Source of the DNA: Marinicella marina
GTDB lineage: Bacteria > Pseudomonadota > Gammaproteobacteria > Xanthomonadales > Marinicellaceae
Reading direction: 5' to 3'
NCBI RefSeq assembly: GCF_030065545.1
Contig: NZ_JASJNC010000004.1
Span: 62,001 to 126,000, forward strand
Length of the DNA: 64,000 bases
Shown here: positions 53,951 to 63,200 of the stretch, one piece after another
Position numbering within the stretch: position 1 is the first letter of the stretch
Layout: each line of letters opens with the position of its first letter
Notes under the pieces: generated by a model
What the model saw: the letters and a program-made list of their open reading frames with translations, nothing else
Told to the model about the DNA's origin: nothing
The model's database searches: none
Position numbers and translations under genes: made by a program

Positions 53951-55042
53951 TTACTCAAAACCATTGAGATAGATTAAATCAATCAGTCCAGATGTGTTAT
54001 TGGGCAGATTCAACCAGCCGGGACAAACCACATTATTGGCGGGTAACATGGTGTAGTAGGAGGTGTCACAATCAAAATCATAATTCCCTTCGCCAGCATG
54101 ATGCATCCAACTGGTAAAATTAATGTTGGACTCATCAATCAAAACGGCATCACCAGCAGTGTCCCAAACCGCCACATGAACGTGCGGCCCAGTCGAGCCA
54201 CCACCGTTACACAAGGCTTGGGCTTCGTTGTCAGCATAATTGGCAAGCGCTTGGTTATCAATAACCGCGCTTTGATCGTTCACTTGTATGTTATCCAAAT
54301 GATAATAAGATGTTTCCCAACCATTGGGGTGTATCACGGTCATCGAACATGAAGACCAAACCCTGGCGATACCCGCTTGTGCAGCACTCACCCAATAAGC
54401 AGAGGTGTCATCGCCCCAATCATCGAACCCACCCCAAAAATCCAGTGCGTTTCTCACCGATCCAGAACCCCCATTTCTATGCACACCGCCGCCACCCCAA
54501 AACTCACCTCTTGGCCACGGCGGCTGTAAGTAATTAAATAAGGTTGCAGCGCCAGAAAAGTTTTCATCTGAGCTTTGGCGACTGCGGCTCAATTCAGCAC
54601 TGAATTCAGGCATCAGGCCAAAGCTGTTGCTCACAGAGCTGATGGCAATACTTGCAGCCAGTGGATTGCTCTTATTTTGAGCAAAAATTTCATCCAAACC
54701 AGCCGCAATTTGCCAAACCAGGTCTTTATTCTCCTGACTGGCAACCACCGCTTGGTTATTGAATGCAGCTTTTACCATGCCTATTAATACTTTGGGGTGT
54801 ATAGACTTCATCGCGGACCAAGCCGCTATGGTTTCATTCAATGGCATCAATTCAGGTGCTTGAGAACTTAAGTAGTCTAGGGGATCAAAACTCAGTTTTT
54901 CACTGCTGTTGAAGCGGAAGTGACTGTTATCAACAATGGTGGGGCCATCATAAACAGCCGACAGAATTGGGCCTTGGTAACTGAAGTCAGAAGCCATTGT
55001 AAATTGACTGACCACAAGGGATAACAAGAGCAACTTACGCAT
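53951..55042 (-). CDS. Secreted M23 metallopeptidase, LasA/beta-lytic type, with C-terminal LIYLNGFE
   Basis: 363 residues: signal peptide MRKLLLLSLVVSQFTMA, a propeptide-like region (about 20-165), then the peptidase domain. Zinc-site motifs are HRNGGSGSVRNALDFWGG (first His, near residue 187, and Asp), SYYHLDNI, and GPHVHVAVWD (near 287). The PWPRGEFWGGGG-type start is typical of beta-lytic/LasA peptidases, which cut glycine-containing peptides and lyse other bacteria's cell walls. The protein ends CPGWLNLPNNTSGLIDLIYLNGFE. The final 8 residues have no role in the fold and look like an appended tag. Confidence 0.88.
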   Translation of the reverse strand: MRKLLLLSLVVSQFTMASDFSYQGPILSAVYDGPTIVDNSHFRFNSSEKLSFDPLDYLSSQAPELMPLNETIAAWSAMKSIHPKVLIGMVKAAFNNQAVVASQENKDLVWQIAAGLDEIFAQNKSNPLAASIAISSVSNSFGLMPEFSAELSRSRQSSDENFSGAATLFNYLQPPWPRGEFWGGGGVHRNGGSGSVRNALDFWGGFDDWGDDTSAYWVSAAQAGIARVWSSCSMTVIHPNGWETSYYHLDNIQVNDQSAVIDNQALANYADNEAQALCNGGGSTGPHVHVAVWDTAGDAVLIDESNINFTSWMHHAGEGNYDFDCDTSYYTMLPANNVVCPGWLNLPNNTSGLIDLIYLNGFE

Positions 55043-55371
55043 GGATCAAATTAAGGCAGTGGTTATTAGGGTTTATCAACATGTTTTATTGGCACTGTGA
55101 GCATTTAAATACCCAACAGTTTAAATCAAATCAGACACAATTATAAATCTAAAACAATTGATAAGGCCAATTATCATCAAACTCTGAACATTCATTGAGC
55201 TCATTCTGATACCCGCATGATGCCAAAGTGATTTGCGCACGCTTTAATTCACCATGAGTATAATCCTCGGTCGGGCCACGCTCCCCTATTGAAAATGCCA
55301 TAGGTATGCATATTTCAGCTTTGATATAAAATCAACTGCAGTGGCATTGGCTAATGAGATTGAAAAACTAA
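55043..55371. other. 329-base gap between the M23 peptidase and MATE genes
   Basis: No large frame. It contains one 50-codon minus-strand frame (described separately) and AT-rich flanks. No terminator hairpin with a T-run is evident for the MATE gene. Confidence 0.5.
55149..55301 (-). CDS. Possible small protein or gene remnant (50 residues)
   Basis: ATG at 55301 opens a frame MAFSIGERGPTEDYTHGELK followed by RAQITLASCGYQNELNECSE and FDDNWPYQLF, ending TAG. The composition (balanced charge, few rare residues) looks like real protein more than random translation, but there is no convincing Shine-Dalgarno and no homologue I recognise. A stop lies 11 codons upstream in the same frame, so it could be the tail of a decayed gene. 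It lies on the strand of the neighbouring MATE and M23 genes. Confidence 0.3.
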   Translation of the reverse strand: MAFSIGERGPTEDYTHGELKRAQITLASCGYQNELNECSEFDDNWPYQLF

Positions 55372-56790
55372 TTAGTGAGTCAAGTTCAATCTCAGTTGGC
55401 CAGAGCATTCGTTGAGCTGGATTATTTTTTTAGCCATACATCCATCAGCAATTAATTTCTTCAATTGTCTGTTGGTATACAAATACAAAATCACAGCACT
55501 GACTGAAACCACCCCAACCAAAGCATAAAACAAGCTGTTGACGCCAAAGTCCCAATACACAACCAGCAGATAGTAAATACCTACGGGTATCAGAATCTGT
55601 CGAAACGCCCCAAGAATCATTGGGAAATTGGGTTGTTTGATGGCCTGCAAGGTACCAACACTGATGAAAAACACCACATAAGCAAAAAAGGCAATGGCAT
55701 CGATACGCATGTAGGAAATCCCGACAGTGGCCACTGACTCTGTATCACTGAAGCTATTGACCAACGAGGGCGAAGCAAATAACATCACCGGTATCATCAC
55801 CACCGCAACCACCATCCCAAGTTTCAGGGCTTTGTGGTAGGCATCTTTGATTCGTTGGTATTGGTCTACACCAAAGTTTTGGCCACCCATTGCCATCATG
55901 GCTGCATTCAATCCCAACGCTGGTAACAACAGGACTTGCTCTATTCGCAACCCAACTGAATATCCAGCAACCGCATCGTCACCAAATTCACCTACAAATT
56001 TGATCATCACAAAACTGCCCAAAATGATGATTATCATATTAAGACTGGCCGGTGCGATTTGGGCAAAAAGTTTTTGCCATCGCGCCCATTTAAATGCCGG
56101 TATAGGCCAATGAGCGGTGGTATTTTTTACTGCCACAATCAAATAAATAGCAGAAGCGATTTTGATCAGAATGGTGGCCCAAGCCAATCCAGCGATGCCA
56201 AAATCAAAGACAAAAATAAACAATGGGTTCAAGCCCAAGTTGACAAAAAAACCAACCATCAACACATTGCGATATGTCACGGTATCGCCATGGCCGACTA
56301 GAATACCTGCTGCCACACTGTTCATGGCAAAAACCACATTACTGAATAAAATAATAGACAAATATTCCCACGCCAAGTCCGCCACAGCTTGTTGCGACGC
56401 CAGATAAGACAACAGCATGGGACCAAATGCATATGCCAGAACAAAAACTATTGCAGCACTGATCAGTCCAATACCAAAGGCATTGTTTACCCAAGCCAAT
56501 ACTTCATCCTTTTTATCATTGCCTACGTCAGGAGCCACCATGGCTGAAGTACCGCTGCGCATGCCGTTACCAATACTGATGGTTAAAAAGAATATCAAAG
56601 AAGCAATGGACAAGGCTGCTAAGGCTTGGTCTGAAATTTGTCCCGCAAACCAGGTATCAGTGAGGTTATACAAAGTATTGAACATCATACCAAGAGCCGC
56701 TGGAGCAGCCAGTTTAATCAGTTGAGGATAGAGTTTGCCTGATTTAAGGTCCTTCTGTTGTGCCTGCGCATTTGACATTGCATCTGCCAT
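55372..56790 (-). CDS. MATE-family multidrug/sodium antiporter
   Basis: About 472 residues from the ATG at 56790 (another ATG lies at 56778). About 12 membrane segments. Family motifs: KLAAPAALGMMFNTLYNLTDTWFAGQIS at the start, SIGNGMRSGTSAMVAPDVGN, FVNLGLNPLFIFVFDFGIAGLAWATI in the middle and GLNAAMMAMGGQNFGVDQYQRI at the start of the second half. It exports organic cations or drugs using a Na+ or H+ gradient. The open frame extends upstream to 56973 but that would overlap the divergent gene at 56914 and adds a non-family sequence. Confidence 0.9.
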   Translation of the reverse strand: MADAMSNAQAQQKDLKSGKLYPQLIKLAAPAALGMMFNTLYNLTDTWFAGQISDQALAALSIASLIFFLTISIGNGMRSGTSAMVAPDVGNDKKDEVLAWVNNAFGIGLISAAIVFVLAYAFGPMLLSYLASQQAVADLAWEYLSIILFSNVVFAMNSVAAGILVGHGDTVTYRNVLMVGFFVNLGLNPLFIFVFDFGIAGLAWATILIKIASAIYLIVAVKNTTAHWPIPAFKWARWQKLFAQIAPASLNMIIIILGSFVMIKFVGEFGDDAVAGYSVGLRIEQVLLLPALGLNAAMMAMGGQNFGVDQYQRIKDAYHKALKLGMVVAVVMIPVMLFASPSLVNSFSDTESVATVGISYMRIDAIAFFAYVVFFISVGTLQAIKQPNFPMILGAFRQILIPVGIYYLLVVYWDFGVNSLFYALVGVVSVSAVILYLYTNRQLKKLIADGCMAKKIIQLNECSGQLRLNLTH

Positions 56791-56913
56791 GAAATTAAAA
56801 AAAACACATCTTAGAGCAAGGCAAGTAAAAAATGCGCGAAGCACATTGGTAACGGTTTTAATAAAACTTAAGGAATCGGGTACAATGTTGTTCTTTTTAT
56901 TATACCTAGATGC

Positions 56914-57507
56914 ATGAGTTGTTACGAAATTGACGGTGTTAAACCGGTTATAGATCCTAGTTCTTTCATTCACCCCACTGCCTCAATCATAGGCCATGTG
57001 GTGATTGGTAAAAATTGCTACATCGGTCCACACGCCAGTTTGCGTGGCGACTTCGGCAAAATCGTTTTAGAAGACGGCGTCAACTTTCAAGATGGATGCA
57101 TTGCTCATGGCTTTCCCGAGGGCGTGACCCGGGTGCGCAAAAATGGTCACATCAGCCATGGTGCAGTACTACACGGCTGCGACATTGGTGAAAACTGTAT
57201 GGTAGGCATCCAAACGGTGGTGATGGACAATGCCAAAATTGGTAAAGAATGCATGATCGCTGCGTTGAGTTACATCAAACCCAATTTCCAAGCCCCTGCC
57301 CGTTCAATCATAGCTGGTTCACCAGCCACAGTGAAAAAACAAGTTTCAGATGAGCAAATAAAATGGAAGACCGTTGGCACAGGCATCTACCAGAACTTAA
57401 GTAAACGCTGCCTAGAAACATTCAAGCCCTGTGAACCACTGACTGATGAAGCCGAGCAAGATGATGATGCCAAATTACGGGTCAAAGACTTTAAACCCTT
57501 GAAGTAA
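56914..57507 (+). CDS. Gamma-carbonic-anhydrase-like hexapeptide-repeat protein (PaaY/CaiE type)
   Basis: 197 residues with left-handed beta-helix repeats (IIGHVVIGKNCYIGPHASLRGDFGKIVLEDGVNFQDGC-type pattern). Candidate metal His residues are in CIAHGF, GHISHGAVLHGCDIG. The long C-terminal extension (QNLSKRCLETFKPCEPLT) is that of PaaY/CaiE rather than YrdA. PaaY is a thioesterase that rescues CoA in phenylacetate breakdown, but no paa genes are in the window, so that role is uncertain. No Shine-Dalgarno is visible, and a TATTAT at 56898-56903 suggests a very short leader. Confidence 0.88.
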   Translation: MSCYEIDGVKPVIDPSSFIHPTASIIGHVVIGKNCYIGPHASLRGDFGKIVLEDGVNFQDGCIAHGFPEGVTRVRKNGHISHGAVLHGCDIGENCMVGIQTVVMDNAKIGKECMIAALSYIKPNFQAPARSIIAGSPATVKKQVSDEQIKWKTVGTGIYQNLSKRCLETFKPCEPLTDEAEQDDDAKLRVKDFKPLK

Positions 57508-57509
57508 AA

Positions 57510-57529
57510 AAGGCGCATCACTGCGCCTT
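57510..57529 (-). terminator. Bidirectional-looking terminator between the PaaY-like and exported-protein genes
   Basis: AAGGCGCA (57510-57517) and TGCGCCTT (57522-57529) form a perfect 8-bp stem with a TCAC loop. On the minus strand it is followed by six T, so it mainly serves the minus-strand gene ending at 57553, but it can also stop the plus-strand transcript. Confidence 0.8.
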
Positions 57530-57552
57530 CTGTCAATCGCATTATCATTGTT

Positions 57553-58407
57553 TTATTTAAGTTTCCATCTTGTGTTCAACTGCGCAGTGGCTTGATACTC
57601 ATCACCGATGGTGAACTCAAACTCAGATGATTCTGGAACTGCGTATTTGATGATGTCAGTGAAAGCAAAAGTCAGAATTTTTTGACCGTCATTTTTGCGG
57701 TCATTACTGATGCTGACGGGTTTAATCGCTTTAGGTAATGGGTGACCGTCAACTGCTGTGATTTCAATGTTCCTGATTTTGTAATCCTCTGAATCAGTCA
57801 CTGTTACCATAAAGTCTTTACCCGTTTTACCTTTGCGGTAGTTGATTTTACTTTTGTATTCTTGAAACGCCACGGGAAAAGACTGCATGTCTTGTTGCGC
57901 AGGCTTATCAGCAGGTATCGCAGGTAAGTCATATTTACCATCCACTGTGATATCAAACTCGGTGTCGCGGAACATATAAGCAGCACGCCCCTTAGCAAAC
58001 AACCCCAATGGTCCCCACATCACAACATGTGCAACTGTCGCACCGGTTCTTTTGCGACCTTCTTGCGACAGCGGATTGCGTTCAAATTTAACTAACTCGC
58101 CGTTTGAGGCCACCAAGCTTCTGGGCACCAGGGTCAATACACCGCCTTTGCCCATGCTTTTTCTGCCTACGGCTTCCTGCACCATGCCCTTAACAAAAGT
58201 GCCAGCAGCAATCACCACATCAGAATCAACCATCACATCTTCAGTCACCTGGAAATACACGGTCTCACCAGTGAAGTTCATGTTGCCATTGACATTCTGC
58301 GCCAAACGCACAGGAATATCTATACCATCTTTAAGAACGGCAGCGGTCGAAAAAAAACAAACAAGAGAAAGTAAGGTGGCGAAAAAAAGCTTATGAGAAG
58401 AATTCAT
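57553..58407 (-). CDS. Exported protein of unknown function
   Basis: 284 residues with signal peptide MNSSHKLFFATLLSLVCFFSTAA. The mature part is beta-rich: IDIPVRLAQNVNGNMNFTGETVYFQVTEDV and VVIAAGTFVKGMVQEAVGRKSMGKGGVLTLVPRS. This resembles the pattern of small domains that store an allowed-range or default for a coating or pilus protein, but no family is certain. It ends with a sandwich-like stretch (EFEFTIGDEYQATAQLNTRWKLK). Probably periplasmic or outer-membrane associated. Monocistronic with its own terminator. Confidence 0.78.
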   Translation of the reverse strand: MNSSHKLFFATLLSLVCFFSTAAVLKDGIDIPVRLAQNVNGNMNFTGETVYFQVTEDVMVDSDVVIAAGTFVKGMVQEAVGRKSMGKGGVLTLVPRSLVASNGELVKFERNPLSQEGRKRTGATVAHVVMWGPLGLFAKGRAAYMFRDTEFDITVDGKYDLPAIPADKPAQQDMQSFPVAFQEYKSKINYRKGKTGKDFMVTVTDSEDYKIRNIEITAVDGHPLPKAIKPVSISNDRKNDGQKILTFAFTDIIKYAVPESSEFEFTIGDEYQATAQLNTRWKLK

Positions 58408-58542
58408 ATCAATTCCTTTTAATGAGAAATAGACATTATAAAACCATAATTTTTTTAAAAGGAATTAAAACACTGAATTAATGGTTAAAAAGTACAACCA
58501 TGTGCATTTACTGCGATTAAAGTGACTTTAACTACTTATTAA

Positions 58543-58875
58543 TTACAACAAGTCCACTTTTTTGGCACAAATGTAGTCATTTATGGTCAGGCCACCGGCT
58601 TCATGTGTGGTGAACAACACTTCACAATAGTTGTAACCAAACTTAACATCGGGGTGATGGCCTTCTTTATCAGCCAGATTGGCCAAGGCGTTAACAAAAA
58701 ACATGGTCTTGGCGAAATTTTTGAACTTGAAGCGGCGGTGTATTGACTTGGCGTCATCTGCCAACTGCCAAGCGCCATTGACGTGCTTATGGTAGTCTTG
58801 GGCTTCAGCAGCGGTCATCGCTGCCACGCCACCGTTACACGGTTCGCATTTGAGTTCTTTAAGTTGTTTATCCAT
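58543..58875 (-). CDS. phhB: Pterin-4a-carbinolamine dehydratase
   Basis: About 110 residues from the ATG at 58875. An upstream in-frame start at 58953 lies within phhA and is not used by the family. The N-terminus DKQLKELKCEPCNGGVAAMT has the family's CxxCxGG. The active-site block is FVNALANLADKEGHHPDVKFGYNYCEVLFTTHEAGGLT with the catalytic His pair. It regenerates the tetrahydropterin cofactor used by PhhA and lies 10 bases downstream of it. Confidence 0.94.
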   Translation of the reverse strand: MDKQLKELKCEPCNGGVAAMTAAEAQDYHKHVNGAWQLADDAKSIHRRFKFKNFAKTMFFVNALANLADKEGHHPDVKFGYNYCEVLFTTHEAGGLTINDYICAKKVDLL

Positions 58876-58885
58876 AGGTGCTAGT

Positions 58886-59689
58886 TTAACAGGCTTGAGC
58901 CAAAGCGGCGTGAGGCTGTTGTAGACCCTTTTCTTGAGCTGCTTTGATGTCACTGATTAAATCCCTCGCAGTGATTTCATTCAACTGTTCAAAATTATCC
59001 AGCACAAAATAAACCGGCTGTTTGATATCGATTCTGTAGGGCGTGGTCAATACGTCCATGATTTCAAACGGTCGGCGTTCAGGTTGCTTACTTTCAGCCG
59101 CATAAATCAACTCCGTTGGGGACGAAGCCAATCCTGATCCCATTGGTACGGTCTGGCCATGATTATTTTTAATCAAACCGAACTCAATGGTGAACCAATA
59201 CAATCTGGCCAACCAGGCATACTGATCTTTTGTCAGTTGGGTGCCAAGCTGTCCTATTTTTTGTGAAAATTCAGCCACAATGGGGTGGGTAAGAAGAGGT
59301 GTGTGTCCGAATATTTCATGAAAGATATCGGGTTCTTTCACATACAAAAAGTCATCTTTGTTGCGAATGAATGAAGCCGCAGGAAATGATTTATGGGCCA
59401 ACATATTAAAGAAACGATCATATCCAATCAGTGCTGGAACCGGCTTGACCTGCCAGCCTGTTATGCTTTTTAATTTTTCAGAGATTTCAGAACATTGAGG
59501 TATTCTGTGGCTGGGAAGATCAATATGATTCAATCCCTCTATATACTCGTTGATCATGTGCCGGTTGACCAGACTGATTTGCTCGTTATAAAGCTCAGCC
59601 CACATCTGATGTTCGTTGTGTGTGTATGCAATGGAACCATCATTGTTGGCTTGTTTCGCCTGATATTTAGTACTGACGTATCTGGACAT
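58886..59689 (-). CDS. phhA: Phenylalanine-4-hydroxylase
   Basis: A 267-residue iron- and pterin-dependent monooxygenase that converts phenylalanine to tyrosine. The iron-ligand region is DIFHEIFGHTPLLTHP (near residues 120-135), with the later Glu in LYWFTIEFGLI. GYDRFFNMLAHKSFPAASFIR matches the bacterial family. Length is close to the Pseudomonas enzyme (262). It forms an operon with phhB and is divergent from an Lrp-type regulator that probably controls it. Confidence 0.97.
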   Translation of the reverse strand: MSRYVSTKYQAKQANNDGSIAYTHNEHQMWAELYNEQISLVNRHMINEYIEGLNHIDLPSHRIPQCSEISEKLKSITGWQVKPVPALIGYDRFFNMLAHKSFPAASFIRNKDDFLYVKEPDIFHEIFGHTPLLTHPIVAEFSQKIGQLGTQLTKDQYAWLARLYWFTIEFGLIKNNHGQTVPMGSGLASSPTELIYAAESKQPERRPFEIMDVLTTPYRIDIKQPVYFVLDNFEQLNEITARDLISDIKAAQEKGLQQPHAALAQAC

Positions 59690-59829
59690 GTATTGCTTGC
59701 GTTTCTTTAATTTGTTGACGTGGGTCTATTTTAGATAGAATTGTTGAAATATTATTCTCAATATTCTTTATTTTTTGCTTTTTTTGGAATATAGTTTCAT
59801 TTAACAAAAGAATACAAGAAATTAATTCC
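59690..59829. promoter_or_regulatory. Divergent phhA / Lrp-family regulatory region
   Basis: A 140-base AT-rich intergenic region between two divergent starts. AATATT occurs at 59748-59753 and 59760-59765, 12 bases apart (about one helical turn), within an imperfect inverted pattern GAAATATT...AATATTC. This suits an Lrp-family multimer, but no site can be called with certainty. Confidence 0.4.
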
Positions 59830-60291
59830 ATGCAAGCACTAGATAAGCACGACATAGACATATTAAGGGTCCTACAAAAAGATTCCAGCATCAACACCCA
59901 AGAACTGGCTGATGCCGTTCATTTATCCAAAACTCCTTGCTGGCGCCGGGTCAGAAAGTTAGAGGAATTAGGCTACATCAAAAAGTATGTTGCCCTGCTC
60001 GACCCCAAACTACTGGACCTCTCGGTCATGGCTTACGTCCAAGTCTCAATGAACAGCCATGACTTAAGTGTGTTGAGGAAATTTGATGAGTTTGTAGATA
60101 GCAGTCCATATATTCTGGATTGTAATTCAACCGCAGGTAACTTTGATTATGTGATGAAAGTGATTGCACGTGACACCGAAGATTTAGAACACTTCATCAT
60201 GCGTGAACTGCTCAATACCGGTGTCATTCAGTCCACCAACACCAATCTCATCCTCAGACCCAAGAAAACCACCACTGAGTTTCCGCTGTGA
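59830..60291 (+). CDS. Lrp/AsnC-family transcriptional regulator
   Basis: 153 residues. The N-terminal helix-turn-helix is LDKHDIDILRVLQKDSSINTQELADAVHLSKTPCWRRVRKLEELGYI. The C-terminal RAM domain (about 65-150) contains VMAYVQVSMNSHDLSVLRKFDEFV and GNFDYVMKVIARDTEDLEHF. It is divergent from phhA-phhB, so it is probably an aromatic-amino-acid-responsive activator or repressor of those genes. Its stop is one base from that of the convergent SNF2 gene. Confidence 0.93.
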   Translation: MQALDKHDIDILRVLQKDSSINTQELADAVHLSKTPCWRRVRKLEELGYIKKYVALLDPKLLDLSVMAYVQVSMNSHDLSVLRKFDEFVDSSPYILDCNSTAGNFDYVMKVIARDTEDLEHFIMRELLNTGVIQSTNTNLILRPKKTTTEFPL

Positions 60292-60292
60292 A

Positions 60293-63200
60293 TTATGCTA
60301 TTGGCCCCAACATCTCCTGCCATTGGTGGGCACTGAGGATTTCGCTGATGTCGGCGGTCTTGGTGAGTAAGCCATCGGCCAGTTGTTGTTTGTGTTGTTG
60401 TAGCTGGTAAATTTTTTCCTCAACCGTACCGCGGGTGATCAGTTTATAGACAAACACCTGCTTGTCTTGTCCAATGCGGTGCACGCGGTCACTGGCTTGT
60501 TGTTCTGCTGCCGGATTCCACCAGGGATCATAATGAATAACCGTATCGGCCGCGGTTAAGTTAATGCCAGCACCACCGGCTTTTAAACTTATTAAGAACA
60601 CTGGCTTGTTCTCGGCTTGAAAATCAGCAATCATTTCGGTGCGCTTATTAGGCGGGGTTTGACCGGTGAGCTGGTAATGATCTATGGCCAGTTCGTCCAG
60701 TGTGGATGCGATCATGTCCAGCATCTTGGTGAATGAGGAAAAAATCAAAATGCGCCTGCCCTCTTCGACCAAACTGGGTAAAGCATTGCGCAACCAATCT
60801 AATTTGGCTGAACTGGTGTCGGTATCGATGCTCTTCAAATCAATCAGTCTGGGGTGACAGCAGACCTGGCGCAAACGCAACAACGCATTGCCAATCAAAA
60901 TTTGATTATTCTGTTGGTTTTTCATCGCTTGGCGAATTTCTTCGCTCATGGTCAAACGGATACTCTCATACACCGTGGCTTGTTCATCATGCAAATCAAT
61001 GTATTTGATGATTTCATTCTTCTCAGGCAGTTCTTTGGCCACTTCTGCTTTACTTCGACGCAAAATAAACGGTGCCAATCTGGCCTGTAACTGTTGTAAC
61101 TTCTCTGTGTCTTGTTGTTTCTCTATCGGCCATTGGTAGTGTTGTTGGAATTGTTTTTCAGAGCCGAGAAAGCCAGGCATCAAAAAATCAAAAATTGACC
61201 ACAGCTCACCCAAATGGTTTTCAACCGGCGTACCACTGAGGCACAAACGGTGCTTGGCGGTGAGTTTTTTAATGATTTGCGCCACTTGGGTTTTGCGGTT
61301 TTTAATCGCTTGGGCCTCATCCAGCACCAGTAGATGGATGTGCTTTTTATTCAAATCAACGAAGTCTCGACTGATGATGCCATAACTGACCACAATCAAA
61401 TCGTAATCCTCAAAGCGCTCGTACATGGCATCGCGATTGGGCCCAGTCATGATGCCTACTTTCAAGTCTGGGGTGAATTTACTGGCCTCAGCAGCCCAAT
61501 TACCCAACAAACTGGTCGGAGCCACAATCAAACTGGTTGGTTGTTTTCTTTGGGTGTCACCGGCTTGTTCTTTTTGTGCCTGAATGAATGCCAAGGTTTG
61601 TAGGGTTTTACCCAAACCCATGTCATCGGCCAGCAGTCCGTTAAAATCATGCTCGGCCAAAAACATCAACCAGGAAAAACCCACATGCTGATAAGGCCTT
61701 AATGTGGCCTTGAGGCCGTTGGGCAAGTCAGCTGGGTCCAATTGTTGGATGCCCTCGAGCTGTGAAGATTTGTCTTTTACTTCATCAAATCCCATCCAAT
61801 CAACGGTCTGATTATCTGCTGCCAGTTCACCCTGCCAGTCTTGTTGCTTTTGTACCACCGCCAGTAACTGGTTTTGATTCAACTTGATTTTTTCATCGCC
61901 TTGTTTGACCTCAAACAGTTCCTCAATGGTGCTGACAATTTGTGCCACTTGTTCCTTGGCTATGCCCACATGCGAACCATTATCCAATTGAATCATCAGT
62001 TCACTTTTTACTGCATCGAAGGCGCCATTCTTGATTGCTTTAATGAGGTAAGGTATTAGGTTGATTTTTTGTTGGTTCACTTCAATACCAAGCTGTAAAT
62101 CAAACCAACTTTCTTGTGAGGATGATTGATTCGATTGCACATCTACAAACCATTTCTCAATGCGGTTGCCGTTCAGTCTGAAATCAGCTTCAATGTTAAT
62201 TTGCCAACCATGTTCTGATAACGCCAGTAAACTGGGCGCCATTGCGGTGAAATCTTCACCCAGGTAACGGTCATTGACCTGGAAGTTGATGCTGATGGGG
62301 GGCTCAAAGGAGGCCTTCACCGAAGGTAACTTCTCCAGCTGGTAACAGGCAGTTGATATTTTTTCTAATTGTTGCGCACCAATCAGCACCGCACCGTCTA
62401 TCAAATCATCCAAGTCAAACAGCGCATCACCCGCTACAAAAGTCGGTTGGGCCACATCGAACACCACTTGTGGCTGATTGGACCAAGGCAAATCTATCAC
62501 TGCTGTGGTGATATTCAATACCGGTTGAATCTCAGCTGACTCATTCACTTTGACTGTTTTATCTTGGGCTTTTTGTAACCAGGCCACGGCATTTTCATGC
62601 TGAATCAAGGCCAAATTGGGACTCAGTTCGGTCTTGGCTTGCTGCGGTATTTCATTGACTTTGTGCAAGGTGATCGGTGGTCGGTAACAGGCTTTCCAAA
62701 AACAACGCCCCGTGTGTAACATCATCAATAAAACCGACTCGTCTCGCCGTCCATCCAAGTTGAAATGTTGAACCTTGGCCAAGCCATTTTGATTCATTTG
62801 ATAAAACACGTACTGATCAGCCAAACTCATGAATTTAGGTTGCTGTTTTTTGAAATACAAACTGCTGTCAATGTCACCTTTGACTTGGTACCGATCATCC
62901 TGGGATAAATAAGCTTTGTATATACTGATCTTTATCTGGCCCTCATCGCTGCGACTAAGGATATAAATCACGCGATGTCGAGCCATGTTCGGAAAAGGAT
63001 CATGCACTTGTCTGGTGATCCAGCTCATGAAGGTGTTGTTGATGTCTTGCAGGGCTTTGACTTGTTGGGTAAATGGCGGCAACAGATCTAACCTGGATTT
63101 GCTGTATATGGTCAAAGCCGCCAAGTGCTGACAATGACCTTGCTCAGCGCAGGAACATTTACCCACAAGTCCACCCTCATTGAGCTCAATTGGCCAATTC

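Noticed and set aside
56791-56973. 61-residue N-terminal extension of the MATE transporter
   Set aside because: It overlaps the start of the divergent PaaY-like gene at 56914 and adds a segment unlike the family; the ATG at 56790 fits better.
58876-58953. 26-residue upstream extension of phhB
   Set aside because: It lies in the 3' end of phhA and is absent from the PhhB family, which starts at the ATG at 58875.
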